From NCBI GenBank assembly GCA_030427705.1, contig JAUIBR010000018.1:62001-126000 (forward strand): a DNA stretch of 64,000 bases. Reading direction: 5' to 3'. Position numbers and translations under genes: made by a program. This document shows positions 23,678 through 33,284 of this stretch, one piece after another (position 1 is the stretch's first letter; every line of letters begins with the position of its first letter). Under the pieces are notes generated by a model that saw nothing but the letters and a program-made list of their open reading frames with translations, was not told the origin of the DNA and did not search any database. This DNA is from a bacterium (GTDB lineage Bacteria > Myxococcota_A > Bradymonadia > Bradymonadales > Bradymonadaceae).

Positions 23678-26600
23678 TTACCAGCCTTGGATTGTGTCCA
23701 ACGACGTGCCCCAGCACACAGGCTGTCCCGTGGTTGAGATGGCGCAGCGCTCGCCGTAACGCGAGGTCGAGAAGCTGTATGTTCCGCTCGGCGTTCCGGG
23801 TTCAATTCCGAGGTTGAAGGTGTTGAAGTCCACCAACGTGCCGTTGGTTCGAATCGCGGTGAGGAGAGATCCACCCGAGATGGAGCTGAAGGTCCCAGAC
23901 GGCGGCACTCCCGTGCCGTATGGCGTGCCCCAGCAATCCAGATTGTCATTGGAATCGATGCGACACGCAGAGGCATAGCCAACTGCGACATCTTTTGAGG
24001 GAACGTTGGTGAACGATGAAGGTGCGATGTGGGGCGTGCCGATGCCAGGGATGGGTGCCGCGCCGCTGCAGTCGATGTCACCGGACGGCGTTTCGATTGC
24101 GCAGTAGTACGTGTTCTGGAAGTTATCGATCATCGAGTAACTTGGCGTGGTGAGGTCACCGACGATGCCATGGCCCCAGCATTGACCACTGGTTGACGTG
24201 TTGACCGCGCAGTAGCCGTCGCCCTCGTTGGGCAGCGAGCTGTGTGACCCGGTCAAGCCGCCCGAGAAGACCGTGCCAGCAGGGAATTCGCTATTGGTGA
24301 TGATGTCATCGCTACCAGCGCAATTGAGCGCTCGGCCGCTGTCCAGATAGCAGATGGAGTACGGATTCTGCACGATATCGGTGATCGTGGTTTGAGGCAC
24401 AATTGAGCCGCCCAACGCATAGGTGACCCCGTTGTTGGCCAACGCGTACAGAATGCCGTTGTTTGCGACAATATTTGTGTAGGTTCCGGGGTAGGTTGGG
24501 ATGGAGGTTGCATTTCCGTCACCCCAACAAACAAGCTGGCCGGATTGGTCCAGACCGCAACCATCGGCGGTCATGCTGGTATCGCCATCGACGCTGGTAG
24601 TGCCCGAAACCGCGGTTTGCAACGACACCGATGGTGTCGCGGTCGCCGTGCCGTCCCAGTACCCAAACGTCCCGTTTGCATTGATGCCAAATTGCCCGCG
24701 GTAGGTGTCATACAGCTGTCCAGTTCCGGTGGTAGAGCCGCCTGCAGACGTCCAACTCACTGTGCTGCCATCGCTTCGAAGCGCAACGTTCGAGAACGCG
24801 GTTGTTCGCACGCGTACGAAGTTGTTGCCGGTTGGCAGGTTGGCGCATGGGTCGGTGCCGCCGGTTGAGGAGCCCCAACACCGTAGCTCTCCAGTGGTTG
24901 TGATAGCCATCGCCCACTGTCGTTCGCGTGCGAAATAGTAAGGGTCAGCGCCGACCGCGACTTGGCTGTAGGCGCCAGCCGGTGGTGAGTTCAAGACGCC
25001 GCGTGCGGATGTACACGTCATGTTGCCCAGATCATCGATCGCGCACAGTGGGTGCGTCCGAGACAAGGGTGGTGCCATGCTGAAACTCTCGAACGAGCCG
25101 GACGGAATGTCGGCGCCTGTGGTTCCACCTGTGCACACAATCTGGCCCGTCGCGTCGAGTCCACATAGGCCGTACCAGGAACCCTCTTCCCAGGTTTCAG
25201 CAACCGAAAGGTCGATTCCATAGTTTAACGACCGCGAGTAGGGACGTCCGACGGTGTCGATCCAGAAGTTGTTTCGGAAACCCAAGTGTGCGGAGGTCCA
25301 GTCGCCATTTTCTGGAGCTTTCGCCATCTCTGGCGAGTCCAGCTCGCAATCCGCGACGCCGTTTAGGATCCAGCATAGCTCTCCTGTGACGATTGTTGTG
25401 GAGTGGAAGCCGGAAAGCGAGGTCGCTCCCGAGGGAATATGGAACCGTGCAAAGCCCTCGCCCGAAGACGCTTGAATATTGCCATTCGCAGTTTGGGCGA
25501 ACAGCCATGCGCCCGATCCCCAGATCTGTTGTCCGGCCACGATCTGGTTGTCGATGATGTCGGAGCCGTCCCCGGCGTTCCAGCAGAATAACACGTCGTC
25601 TGAGGCCCGCGTGGCGCAGACTTGATCCCAGTTCATCGCGACGTCTGACCATGGGCCAGTCTTGCTGAAATGCGGCATCGAATTGAAGGTGTAGACACCA
25701 CCGGATTCCGTGCCCAGATCGTCGGAGTAGCATGTCAGATTGGCCGAGGTGTCGATGACGCACGCGATGGTGTTTGAAGGCGTCACGCCCGTCCACGACT
25801 GCACGCGCACATCCATTTCGGTGACATTATCGAAGCGACGGAACGTCGCATCCCCGACGAGTTTCATGAACATCGATGTACCGTTGGTGCCCTTCATGTA
25901 GATGGCGTCGTCGTCGTCGTTTTCAAAGACATTTGAGGCGCCGGCGATCACGCCCAGATCGTTCGATTCGCCCTCACCGGCGGCATTGTCTCGCCAGCAC
26001 TGGATGGAGCCAGCGGCGGTTGCTGCGCAGAGCTCGTTGTGGCCTGCCGCGATGTCGTCGTAGGTGCCCGTATTGACCTCATTGAGAAGGCCGATACCGC
26101 TTGAGTTGGTGAATATCTCGCCGCTACAAACCAGCTCGCCATCGGCGTAGAGGCCGCACGCTCTCAAGCCAAAATCTGCGATTGGGAGCGCAAGATCGAC
26201 GAGTGTAGGTCCGGTGCATGATGTGGTGTCGACCTGGCAGGTCGTGGGGTGACACGAGATTGAACCGCCAGTGAACCCAAGGCCGATGCAGGTTTCGGTG
26301 GTGGTGCCTTCGCACTCCTCACCGGCTTCGATGAACATATTGCCGCATTGCGGCGGGTCGCATTGCGCGGCGTTCTGAGAGTAGCTGTAGGTGTCTGGTG
26401 CGCAGCTCGCGCATGCGCGGTCTGTTGTTTCGTCAGGTGTGATGACCACATACTCGCCGGGCAGGCAGTCCGTCCACGCAACACAGGCCGTTGCGGCGTT
26501 GCTGTCGTCATCCCAGGTGCCCGTTGCGCAGGTTTCACAAACGGTGTCTGTGGTCGGCGTTCCGGCGGCCGTTTCGGTTTCGCCTGCAACACACGTGGAG

Positions 26601-27700
26601 TGGGCGACACAGACCGTGCTAGCGTTGCTGTCGTTGTCCCAGGTCCCAGTCGCGCAGGTCTCGCACACGGTGTCGGTCGTTGCAGTTCCGGCGACAGTCT
26701 GGGTTTCGCCTGCCACGCAAACGGTATGGCTGACGCAAAGCGTTTCGGGGTCGCTATCGTGGTCCCAGGTTCCGTTTACGCACAACCCGCATGCTCGGTC
26801 CCTTGTCGCGTTCGGTTGAATCAAAACGTAGTAGCCAACCGGGCAGGTCGACCATGCCACGCAGGCAGTCGAAGGATTGCCGTCATCATCCCAAGTTCCA
26901 GTTGCGCAGGGTTGGCAACCCGTGTCGGTCGTAGCCGTACCGACGGCGGTCTGCGTTGTCCCGGCTGAACAGGTTGAGTGCGCCACACACGCCGTTGCTG
27001 GGTTGGTGTCGTTATCCCAGGTGCCTGCCGCGCATGCCTGACATGTTGTGTCGGTGGTTGCGGTGCCTGCGACGGTTTGGGTGGTTCCGGCAGCGCAGGT
27101 CGAGTGCGCAATGCAGGTGGTGGACGGGTTGGTGTCGTTATCCCAGGTGCCTGCGGCGCATGTTTCGCAAACGGTGTCGGTGGTCGCGGTTCCAGCTGCG
27201 GTTTGCGTTTCGCCAGCAGCGCAGGTCGAGTGCGCAACGCAAGGCGTTGTGGGGTCACTATCGTCGTCCCATTCACCCGTCATACAACCCATATTATTGT
27301 TCGAGTTGTTGCTGTTGTTGCTGTTGTTCGAGTTATTCGAGTTGTTCGAGTTGTTGCTGTTGTTGCTGTTGTTCGAGTTATTCGAGTTGTTGCTGTTATT
27401 CGAGTTGTTCGAGTTATTCGAGTTGTTCGAGTTGTTCGAGTTGTTGCTGTTATTCGAGTTATTCGAGTTATTCGAGTTGTTCGAATTGTTCCGATTATTC
27501 GAATTGTTCAGGTTGTTCGAATTGTTAACGTTGTTGATATTGTTGACGTTATTCGAATTGTTGACGTTGTTGACGTTGTTAACGTTATTCGAATTGTTGA
27601 CGTTATTCGGCGTCCCGTTGTTGTCGCTCCCGGAGTCATCCGAACAGCCCACGATCAACGCAATACCTACCAACAAACTAAACCACAAACTCGTACGCAT
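23678..27700 (-). CDS. Lipoprotein with very long Asn linker, TNFR-like Cys repeats and RCC1-like propeller
   Basis: 1340 residues from the ATG at 27698-27700. Signal MRTSLWFSLLVGIALIVGC, then an Asn-Asn-X linker of about 36 units, dominated by NNS. Seven ~40-residue Cys-rich repeats follow (TWD.D.(N/D)P.T.CV.(H/W)STC..G....GT.TTDT.C). They recall TNFR/Ephrin-like modules. A myxobacterial-type Cys motif (CGNMFIEAGEEC) comes next, then about 850 residues of propeller with CGL...G.(L/I)VC.G and CWG motifs as in RCC1 repeats. The C-terminal half is related to the partial gene at 1-2038. I infer a surface lipoprotein that displays a propeller on a long spacer. The linker is prone to length change. 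Confidence 0.85.
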   Translation of the reverse strand: MRTSLWFSLLVGIALIVGCSDDSGSDNNGTPNNVNNSNNVNNVNNVNNSNNVNNINNVNNSNNLNNSNNRNNSNNSNNSNNSNNSNNSNNSNNSNNSNNSNNSNNSNNSNNSNNSNNSNNSNNSNNSNNSNNSNNNMGCMTGEWDDDSDPTTPCVAHSTCAAGETQTAAGTATTDTVCETCAAGTWDNDTNPSTTCIAHSTCAAGTTQTVAGTATTDTTCQACAAGTWDNDTNPATACVAHSTCSAGTTQTAVGTATTDTGCQPCATGTWDDDGNPSTACVAWSTCPVGYYVLIQPNATRDRACGLCVNGTWDHDSDPETLCVSHTVCVAGETQTVAGTATTDTVCETCATGTWDNDSNASTVCVAHSTCVAGETETAAGTPTTDTVCETCATGTWDDDSNAATACVAWTDCLPGEYVVITPDETTDRACASCAPDTYSYSQNAAQCDPPQCGNMFIEAGEECEGTTTETCIGLGFTGGSISCHPTTCQVDTTSCTGPTLVDLALPIADFGLRACGLYADGELVCSGEIFTNSSGIGLLNEVNTGTYDDIAAGHNELCAATAAGSIQCWRDNAAGEGESNDLGVIAGASNVFENDDDDAIYMKGTNGTSMFMKLVGDATFRRFDNVTEMDVRVQSWTGVTPSNTIACVIDTSANLTCYSDDLGTESGGVYTFNSMPHFSKTGPWSDVAMNWDQVCATRASDDVLFCWNAGDGSDIIDNQIVAGQQIWGSGAWLFAQTANGNIQASSGEGFARFHIPSGATSLSGFHSTTIVTGELCWILNGVADCELDSPEMAKAPENGDWTSAHLGFRNNFWIDTVGRPYSRSLNYGIDLSVAETWEEGSWYGLCGLDATGQIVCTGGTTGADIPSGSFESFSMAPPLSRTHPLCAIDDLGNMTCTSARGVLNSPPAGAYSQVAVGADPYYFARERQWAMAITTTGELRCWGSSTGGTDPCANLPTGNNFVRVRTTAFSNVALRSDGSTVSWTSAGGSTTGTGQLYDTYRGQFGINANGTFGYWDGTATATPSVSLQTAVSGTTSVDGDTSMTADGCGLDQSGQLVCWGDGNATSIPTYPGTYTNIVANNGILYALANNGVTYALGGSIVPQTTITDIVQNPYSICYLDSGRALNCAGSDDIITNSEFPAGTVFSGGLTGSHSSLPNEGDGYCAVNTSTSGQCWGHGIVGDLTTPSYSMIDNFQNTYYCAIETPSGDIDCSGAAPIPGIGTPHIAPSSFTNVPSKDVAVGYASACRIDSNDNLDCWGTPYGTGVPPSGTFSSISGGSLLTAIRTNGTLVDFNTFNLGIEPGTPSGTYSFSTSRYGERCAISTTGQPVCWGTSLDTIQGW
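27290..27615 (-). repeat. Nine-base codon repeat encoding Asn-Asn-X linker
   Basis: About 36 consecutive 9-base units (AAC AAY NNN on the coding strand). Many units are identical (NNS), making a likely length-variable minisatellite in frame. Confidence 0.85.
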
Positions 27701-28035
27701 AACTCGCCCATCCTTTTGAGATTTCAAGGAGTCTAGGCTCCCCGATCTCGGCTGTCCACCGATCAAAATCTCGCAAGATGGCAACAGGACTTGCCATCGG
27801 GTCAAGATCCCCCACCTCTACTGGCGAGTCGATCAGACACCACGCGGCGAAACGCAAATTCTTCGTGAGTGTGTTACGGCAAAGTGACAGTCAGAACACA
27901 AAAAACGGATCGTCCGATCGGCCCTTGTTTTGGGACGGAAGTGCGATCCCCACCACATCGTCAGACCCAATCCCGAGAATTTTGGCACGCGACTTGTACT
28001 AGTAGGGACTCGTCACACGATTTGGAGACCGAACG
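27701..28035. other. Divergent intergenic region with a hairpin and a sigma54-like promoter
   Basis: 335 bases between two lipoprotein genes. It holds the inverted repeat GATGGCAA (27777-27784) / TTGCCATC (27791-27798) with a 6-base loop, and a -24/-12 element at 27982-27998. No coding frame is convincing here. Confidence 0.5.
27982..27998 (+). promoter_or_regulatory. Sigma54-type -24/-12 promoter
   Basis: TTGGCACGCGACTTGTA matches TGGCACGN4TTGCA with correct 12-base spacing between the G of GG and the G of the -12 pair. The only deviation in the core is TTGT for TTGC. The start codon is 37 bases downstream, behind GGAG. Confidence 0.5.
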
Positions 28036-29211
28036 ATGAAACTCGATATTAAAAACGCAGCCCTTGCATTGATGGTTGGATTTACCCTTGTGGGTTGCGG
28101 CGACGACACGACGCCAGACTCATCAGAACTGGAAGCAGCGTGCGGCATTACCGCATGCACCGAAGTTGATATCTCCGACTACGAGCCTTCCAATCTGGGC
28201 GTCGACGCGGACGCAAAAGCCGATACGCAAGGCGTCGAGTTGGCGATTCGCGAACTAAGCGCTGACGGCGTGCTGGATGCCGACGATGTGCAACGCGCGT
28301 TTGAAGAAACCGGTCGCAACGTCAGCGACGGCGAGATTCGGGCGCTCCGCGCAGGCATCATGAATCCAGATATCGAAGTCACCGAAGAAGCACGTGAGCT
28401 GGCGCTAGACCTCGCGGTCACGGCCAACCTCCCCGCTGACGAGGCGCAAGAGATTCTCAGCGGTGTTTCCTTCGGCGGTACCGAAGTTCCAACTGCTGTC
28501 ACCGAACTTCTTCGCGAAGCACGCCTTGCTGGCGCAATCGCCTACGACGTCAACGAGGTTAACAGCGACGGCGAAGGCATCTGGTCGCCATACCCAGCGA
28601 CGACACCTCCAACCGAAAACATGGCGTTCGACTATACCGAGATTACGCCAGAGAAACTCATCGAAGACATGGAAGACACCGACGTCGAGTACAACCGAAT
28701 CGTCGGAGTCGAAACCGCAACGACCTCCTGGGGACAAGAGTACAAGCGCGCTCGCTACGAGCGTGGTGTCGGCGGAACGGGCAACATCATGGCTCACTAC
28801 GATGAAGTCTATCACCCAGACATCTATGCCCGCGGCCGCTCCGGTCAGAAGTGGGCGAACAACGTCGCCATCATGTCTGACGGCACGATCCACTGCTTGC
28901 CAGCATCGCGACGCTCGGAACGACAAGACCTCATCCTGACGAACCCGCACCTCAGCCGTGGCAAGCACCTGCTTTACAACGGCCACCTCGACGTTCGTGA
29001 AGGCGTCGTCACCGGCATCGAAATGTCAGGCCGACTCAGCAAGCGCGCTGCCAAAGGTAAAGCGATGTTCATCAACCCAATTGCTGTACTTGAAGCATGG
29101 GGATTCGAAATGTCGCCTAACTTGCGCATCCGCTACGGAAACACTGGCGACGGTGTTCCGGTCATCGAAGAAGGAACTGGACTCATCGTCCAAGACCCTG
29201 CACAAAACTAA
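28036..29211 (+). CDS. Lipoprotein of unknown function (KAD-type)
   Basis: 391 residues. Signal MKLDIKNAALALMVGFTLVGC with lipobox LVGC, then a Cys pair (ACGITAC). Next is DADAKADTQGVELA, a KAD motif that recurs in the next gene (NSKADGTF). Residues ~65-170 are helical and acidic and could contain EF-hand-like segments (SADGVLDADDVQRAFEET), though no canonical loop is complete. The C-terminal half is mixed alpha/beta with several Trp/Tyr. There is no catalytic motif I recognise. It probably forms a transcription unit with the 762-residue lipoprotein downstream, separated by an R2 array, and is driven by the sigma54-like promoter at 27982. Confidence 0.7.
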   Translation: MKLDIKNAALALMVGFTLVGCGDDTTPDSSELEAACGITACTEVDISDYEPSNLGVDADAKADTQGVELAIRELSADGVLDADDVQRAFEETGRNVSDGEIRALRAGIMNPDIEVTEEARELALDLAVTANLPADEAQEILSGVSFGGTEVPTAVTELLREARLAGAIAYDVNEVNSDGEGIWSPYPATTPPTENMAFDYTEITPEKLIEDMEDTDVEYNRIVGVETATTSWGQEYKRARYERGVGGTGNIMAHYDEVYHPDIYARGRSGQKWANNVAIMSDGTIHCLPASRRSERQDLILTNPHLSRGKHLLYNGHLDVREGVVTGIEMSGRLSKRAAKGKAMFINPIAVLEAWGFEMSPNLRIRYGNTGDGVPVIEEGTGLIVQDPAQN

Positions 29212-29302
29212 GAGCTGTGAGGCGAAGCCGAACTCCAAAGCCGTGAGGCGAAGCCGAACTCCTAGCCGTGAAACTCAATCGCCGTGAGGCGAAGCCGAAC
29301 TA
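29212..29302. repeat. R2-related repeat array (GTGAGGCGAAGCCGAACTC)
   Basis: Three copies of GTGAGGCGAAGCCGAACT and one degenerate copy, period about 26 bases, filling the gap between two lipoprotein genes. The same unit occurs in inverse orientation at 54026-54122. Confidence 0.85.
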
Positions 29303-29306
29303 AGAT

Positions 29307-31595
29307 ATGACCATGAAGATTTCAACGAACAAAATTGCTGCTCTACTCTTTGGCGCCACGCTCATCTTGGGCTGCGGCGAGGACGCACAGCCAGAGCTTC
29401 CAGGCGATGACGCCAATGCAAGCTTCGGCGGAGCGAACTCCAAAGCCGACGGAACGTTCACCGAATGCCAACTGCGCGAGACCGTGAACTTCCTCAACGA
29501 GTCGACCACAACCGTCGAGTTTCTTCGTGAGAACGGCATCAATAGCCGCGCTGCAAAGAACATCATCGCCCACCGAAACGGCGCGGATGAAAAACTAGGC
29601 ACGGGCGACGACGACCTCTTCGACGACCTCGACGAGCTTGATGCGATTTCGTTCGTCGGTCCGGTGACGCTGAACCAGGTTGTTGATTCGATCGCCGAGC
29701 GCTGCCTCAGCGAATTGGACAAGCGGCCATTCATCGACAGCACGACCTTCGGTTCGTCCACTGGCGGTGGATTCACGCGTGACAACGTCGAGCTCGAAGC
29801 TGCGATGACGCTCAATGGAATCACGGGCGCTCAGCTTCACGAGATTTTGACCAGCACGGACAGCCGTGAGCGCACCATCTTCAGCCGCATTCGTCGCAAC
29901 AAGAAGATGGAAGGTCTGACCTACAACTACAATATCGACGAAGTTCCATGGAACGGCGATGCGATGGACGCCCGTGAGGCGCTGCCATACGTCGCGCTGT
30001 CGATTGAAAGCGGTCGCTTCGAGCCAGACGATGGCGGCGAGCGCGAATTGAGCTTGGGCACGGACGTAATGGACGACACCTACTACGACACGAAGGAGTT
30101 CACGCTCCTTGATCACGATATGGTGGTTCGTGGTCGCGTACGTTGGGACACGGACACGGAGGTCCGACGCCTGCTCATCGCTGCGAAATTTGGATCGAAC
30201 GTCAACGACGAAGGTCTGAAGCAAGCAGCGAAAGTCGACGTTCGTACCGAAGGTGGACGGCACGTGCCGACGCTCGACGAAGACGTCATGAGCGGCAAGG
30301 TTCCTTGGTCCGGGCGCGATGTACCCATCAAGCCGATTGAAGAAGTCTACAACCGCTTGGTTGAGGCGGACGCACTGGCAGACATGGACGGGCGCGAAAA
30401 GGTTCTGTTGCTGGACCCAATGGTCCACATCCGCAGCTTCCGAAGCCGCTATCACCTCAACGAAGCCGGCTTGAGCAACATCAAAAACTACCACCGCAAC
30501 GGACACGAGCGAATCGAAGCGATCGTGAACTACCTGCAAGCAGGTGTTGACGCTGGAACCATCGATTCCGCGACCGCAACTCCTGCCATCGAGATGGGAA
30601 CCGCTATCCTTGACGGAAGCCTCGTCGAGCAAACCGCAGGTGCACAACTTGAAGCACTGGGCGCGACGACCGACATCGTGATGCCAGACGAGTTCACCAC
30701 CCCAGCCAACCAGTTGGACCTCGACAAGCAACAGGTGATTTCGGAGACAGTCGATTCGTTGATGCAAGACTTCGACGACCTGATTGACGAAATCGACCGT
30801 GACGTCACGGGTACCAGTGGTTTGGATGGTGACGATTATGTCGACCTGTACATCGACTGGCAGCGTTCGATGAACTCATCGTTGGCTCGCAAAACTATCT
30901 ACAAGCCGTTCCTGGATCGATACAACGAAACGGCGGATTCGGCCGACGCCATCGCGAAGTTCAACGAGTTTGCAGAACAACAAGTCGCGGCTGGAAACGA
31001 CGATTTCGAAATCGATCCGATGAACGACGAAATGTGGAAGAACCTTGGCAAGCACCTTGAGTACGAGTGGCTCAAGACCTCTCGCCGCATGGTCCGCGCT
31101 GCAGCGATTTCATCAAACGCACTGTGGTTCGACATGGCCCGTGAGTTCTACGTCCCAGCGTCTAGCCGGTCGGCGTTCTCGAACTTCATCATCGACACGA
31201 TGGACTACACCGAGATGGTCTCCCAACCTGAGTGGGACGGCATTCCGACGGCTGACCAAAACCCAGCCCACACCATCGACCCAGCGAAGATCTTCCACTC
31301 CACGCTCGTCAACGAAGTCCAGATTGAGCTTGGTAGCGAAGAGCCTTACCTGGAGCGACTTGAAGCGCTGAAAACCCAGATTGAAGCTGAGCCAGACAAC
31401 GAAGACCTCAAGCGTCAGTTGGAAGGTGCACGATTCGTATTCAGCGAGTACCGCTCGGCACTGACCACCATCGCGGAAATCAAGGGCGACGACATTGTCG
31501 ACCGGATTGAAGACGAAGGTGGACCACGGGATATGGAATGGGAGCCAGCCGCGATGTCGAAGGGCAAGACGGCCCTCACCATCATTCGCAAGTAG
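29307..31595 (+). CDS. Large lipoprotein with helix-hairpin-helix region
   Basis: 762 residues; ATG at 29307, or at 29313, two codons later. Signal with lipobox LILGC (Cys ~23), then NSKADGTF. Residues ~58-115 read V.FLNE..T...LRENGINSRAAKNIIAHRNG, then LFDDLDELDAISFVGPVTLNQV. This is the spacing of a ComEA-type helix-hairpin-helix pair, a fold best known for DNA binding. The remaining ~640 residues are strongly acidic and mostly helical without a recognised family. A second helix-hairpin-helix-like stretch may lie at about 385-430 (FRSRYHLNEAGLSNIKNYHRNG). An envelope-anchored DNA-binding protein is possible but unproven. Neighbours are other lipoproteins. Confidence 0.7.
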   Translation: MTMKISTNKIAALLFGATLILGCGEDAQPELPGDDANASFGGANSKADGTFTECQLRETVNFLNESTTTVEFLRENGINSRAAKNIIAHRNGADEKLGTGDDDLFDDLDELDAISFVGPVTLNQVVDSIAERCLSELDKRPFIDSTTFGSSTGGGFTRDNVELEAAMTLNGITGAQLHEILTSTDSRERTIFSRIRRNKKMEGLTYNYNIDEVPWNGDAMDAREALPYVALSIESGRFEPDDGGERELSLGTDVMDDTYYDTKEFTLLDHDMVVRGRVRWDTDTEVRRLLIAAKFGSNVNDEGLKQAAKVDVRTEGGRHVPTLDEDVMSGKVPWSGRDVPIKPIEEVYNRLVEADALADMDGREKVLLLDPMVHIRSFRSRYHLNEAGLSNIKNYHRNGHERIEAIVNYLQAGVDAGTIDSATATPAIEMGTAILDGSLVEQTAGAQLEALGATTDIVMPDEFTTPANQLDLDKQQVISETVDSLMQDFDDLIDEIDRDVTGTSGLDGDDYVDLYIDWQRSMNSSLARKTIYKPFLDRYNETADSADAIAKFNEFAEQQVAAGNDDFEIDPMNDEMWKNLGKHLEYEWLKTSRRMVRAAAISSNALWFDMAREFYVPASSRSAFSNFIIDTMDYTEMVSQPEWDGIPTADQNPAHTIDPAKIFHSTLVNEVQIELGSEEPYLERLEALKTQIEAEPDNEDLKRQLEGARFVFSEYRSALTTIAEIKGDDIVDRIEDEGGPRDMEWEPAAMSKGKTALTIIRK

Positions 31596-31606
31596 CGGTA
31601 CACGAA

Positions 31607-32722
31607 GTGCGCAAAGCCCTACTGATTGTCGTTTTTGCGATTGGGTGCTCAGGTGCCCAGATGGAAGAGTCGCCCGCCAACAACGTGAACAACGTTGTGG
31701 ATATGGGCGGCGATTCGGGCGCCAACAACGTCAATAACGTCAACAATCTCAATAACTCGAACAACGCGAACAACGTCGAGCCCGGACCAGGGTATTCGGA
31801 GTTTGCCGCGCAGTTTGGGACGATTACGACGGTCGCCGGCACCGCGCAGATCGAAGATAAAGGTGTCAATGGGTGGCAGAGTTCGATGGAAGGTGGCGCC
31901 GCAACAGCCGCTGAACTTTCTCGTCCTCACATCACGCTGGCCGACGCCGACGGCAATCTCTACATCGCAGACAAAGACGCAAACGCGGTTCGCAAGGTCG
32001 ACACCGATGGCGTCATCACGACCATCGCCGGTCCTGGCGAGGTCTCAGCACCAAACGGCCTCTGGGTGGTCGGGCATACGATCTACATCTTGGACCTTGG
32101 AAACGACCGGGTCGCGAAGCTTGAAAACGATAATCTGACGACCCTGTTCGCGATTGGCGGTGCAGGAAATGGTCGCGGATTGTGGGTTAGCGATGATGAG
32201 TCGGTGGCCTACGTATCGGCCGGGACGGTCCTGAAGAAGTGGACGCCGTCTGCCGGTGTCACGACGCTCGCCACAGGTTTCGTGTCGCTCGGCAATCTCC
32301 ACGTCAGCCCCGAGGGCGTCTTGGGCGTCACCGACCGCAGCGGCCACACGGTCTATGCTGTGGACACTGACAACGGCGAGAAGCGCGTCATCGCTGGCAA
32401 CGGCACGGAATCTGGTGGTGGCGATAGATTCAAGGCGACCGACACCGGACTGCATGAAGTCCGCGGCATTTGGTTTGAGCCCTCTGGCGGATACCTGCTG
32501 TGCACGCACAAAGGCGGCGACGTCTGGTACGTCGACGTCGATGGGTTTATCCACCTGATGATTGAGGGTGATGACAACGACACTCACGCCGGTGACGGCG
32601 GCCGATTCGACGCGCCAGGCGACAAGATTAGCGAGCCGCGCGCAGTCACAATGTCACCGGACGGCGAAATCCTGATTACCGAGCACGATGGCGGGTATAT
32701 CCGCGTAGTCAGTGCTCGATAA
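31607..32722 (+). CDS. NHL-repeat lipoprotein with Asn linker
   Basis: 371 residues from a GTG at 31607, 11 bases after the upstream stop. The longer frame from 31538 overlaps the previous gene and has no signal. Signal VRKALLIVVFAIGC, then ESPANNVNNVVDMGGD and further Asn-Asn-X units to about residue 60. The domain beyond has NHL-type blades: ITTVAGTAQ, A.G.LYIAD.DANAVRKVDTDGVITTIAG, LYILDLGNDRVAKL, GVTDRSGHTVYAVD and the closing EPRAVTMSPDGEILITEHD-GGYIRV. NHL propellers mostly mediate binding. The first blade is completed by the last, as usual. Probably co-transcribed with the preceding lipoprotein. Confidence 0.8.
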   Translation: MRKALLIVVFAIGCSGAQMEESPANNVNNVVDMGGDSGANNVNNVNNLNNSNNANNVEPGPGYSEFAAQFGTITTVAGTAQIEDKGVNGWQSSMEGGAATAAELSRPHITLADADGNLYIADKDANAVRKVDTDGVITTIAGPGEVSAPNGLWVVGHTIYILDLGNDRVAKLENDNLTTLFAIGGAGNGRGLWVSDDESVAYVSAGTVLKKWTPSAGVTTLATGFVSLGNLHVSPEGVLGVTDRSGHTVYAVDTDNGEKRVIAGNGTESGGGDRFKATDTGLHEVRGIWFEPSGGYLLCTHKGGDVWYVDVDGFIHLMIEGDDNDTHAGDGGRFDAPGDKISEPRAVTMSPDGEILITEHDGGYIRVVSAR

Positions 32723-32810
32723 CCAGACCTTTAAAGCTCGTCGCAGCTGCCTTTCTCGAAATAGCCAGGCGCGGTTTCACGTACTCATGGAGATTTGGTT
32801 ACAATATCGG

Positions 32811-33284
32811 CTAGTAGTGAGGATTTCCCTCTGGCGGATCCGGTTGGTCTAGTCCTTCGAGACTGACACCGAGCTGTTTGGCCAGCCATCGCGCTTCATT
32901 CTCAGCCTCGCTTTTGTTGAACCCGCCGACCTCGTTTCGTCGCCGTGTAATCGTGTGGATACGGCCTGTGGTGTCGACCACGTATATCTCCTCGATATCA
33001 TATTCATTGCTGCCGCGCGTGATGGTGTCGGCGCGCGGAATATAGCCAACAAACTCGACCTTGCCCTTGAGTTTGTGCACAAGTTTCGAGTCATGGATCA
33101 CCGAGTGTTCATCCACGCTGTGATTCAGCTGAAACACCGGAGGTGGCAGGCTTTTATCCCCTACGCCGCTAGCCAGGCGCGCCAGGCGACTCGCCGGGGA
33201 ATACCAGTCGATCAAACGCTTGAGCGCGACCGCGGTTAAGGTAATGACAAACGCCGCGAGAGCGAGGATGAGAAGAACTTCCAT
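32811..33284 (-). CDS. Single-pass membrane protein, unknown
   Basis: 157 residues, start at MEVLLILALAAF (ATG at 33282-33284). An N-terminal helix of ~25 residues is followed by a basic segment and a small soluble domain with beta character (KLKGKVEFVGYIPRADTITRG, IEEIYVVDTTGRIHTI), then a helix and a Pro-rich end. No family recognised. It is divergent from the phosphoesterase gene, 48 bases apart. Confidence 0.6.
   Translation of the reverse strand: MEVLLILALAAFVITLTAVALKRLIDWYSPASRLARLASGVGDKSLPPPVFQLNHSVDEHSVIHDSKLVHKLKGKVEFVGYIPRADTITRGSNEYDIEEIYVVDTTGRIHTITRRRNEVGGFNKSEAENEARWLAKQLGVSLEGLDQPDPPEGNPHY

Noticed and set aside
26956-27528. Frames with long runs of Cys or Phe/Leu around 26956-27720
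   Set aside because: These are other-frame translations of the Asn-Asn-X minisatellite, not metallothionein-like or membrane proteins.
29595-30767. 390-codon minus-strand frame in the helix-hairpin-helix lipoprotein
   Set aside because: Antisense to a gene with clear signal peptide and codon pattern. No start signal or domain.
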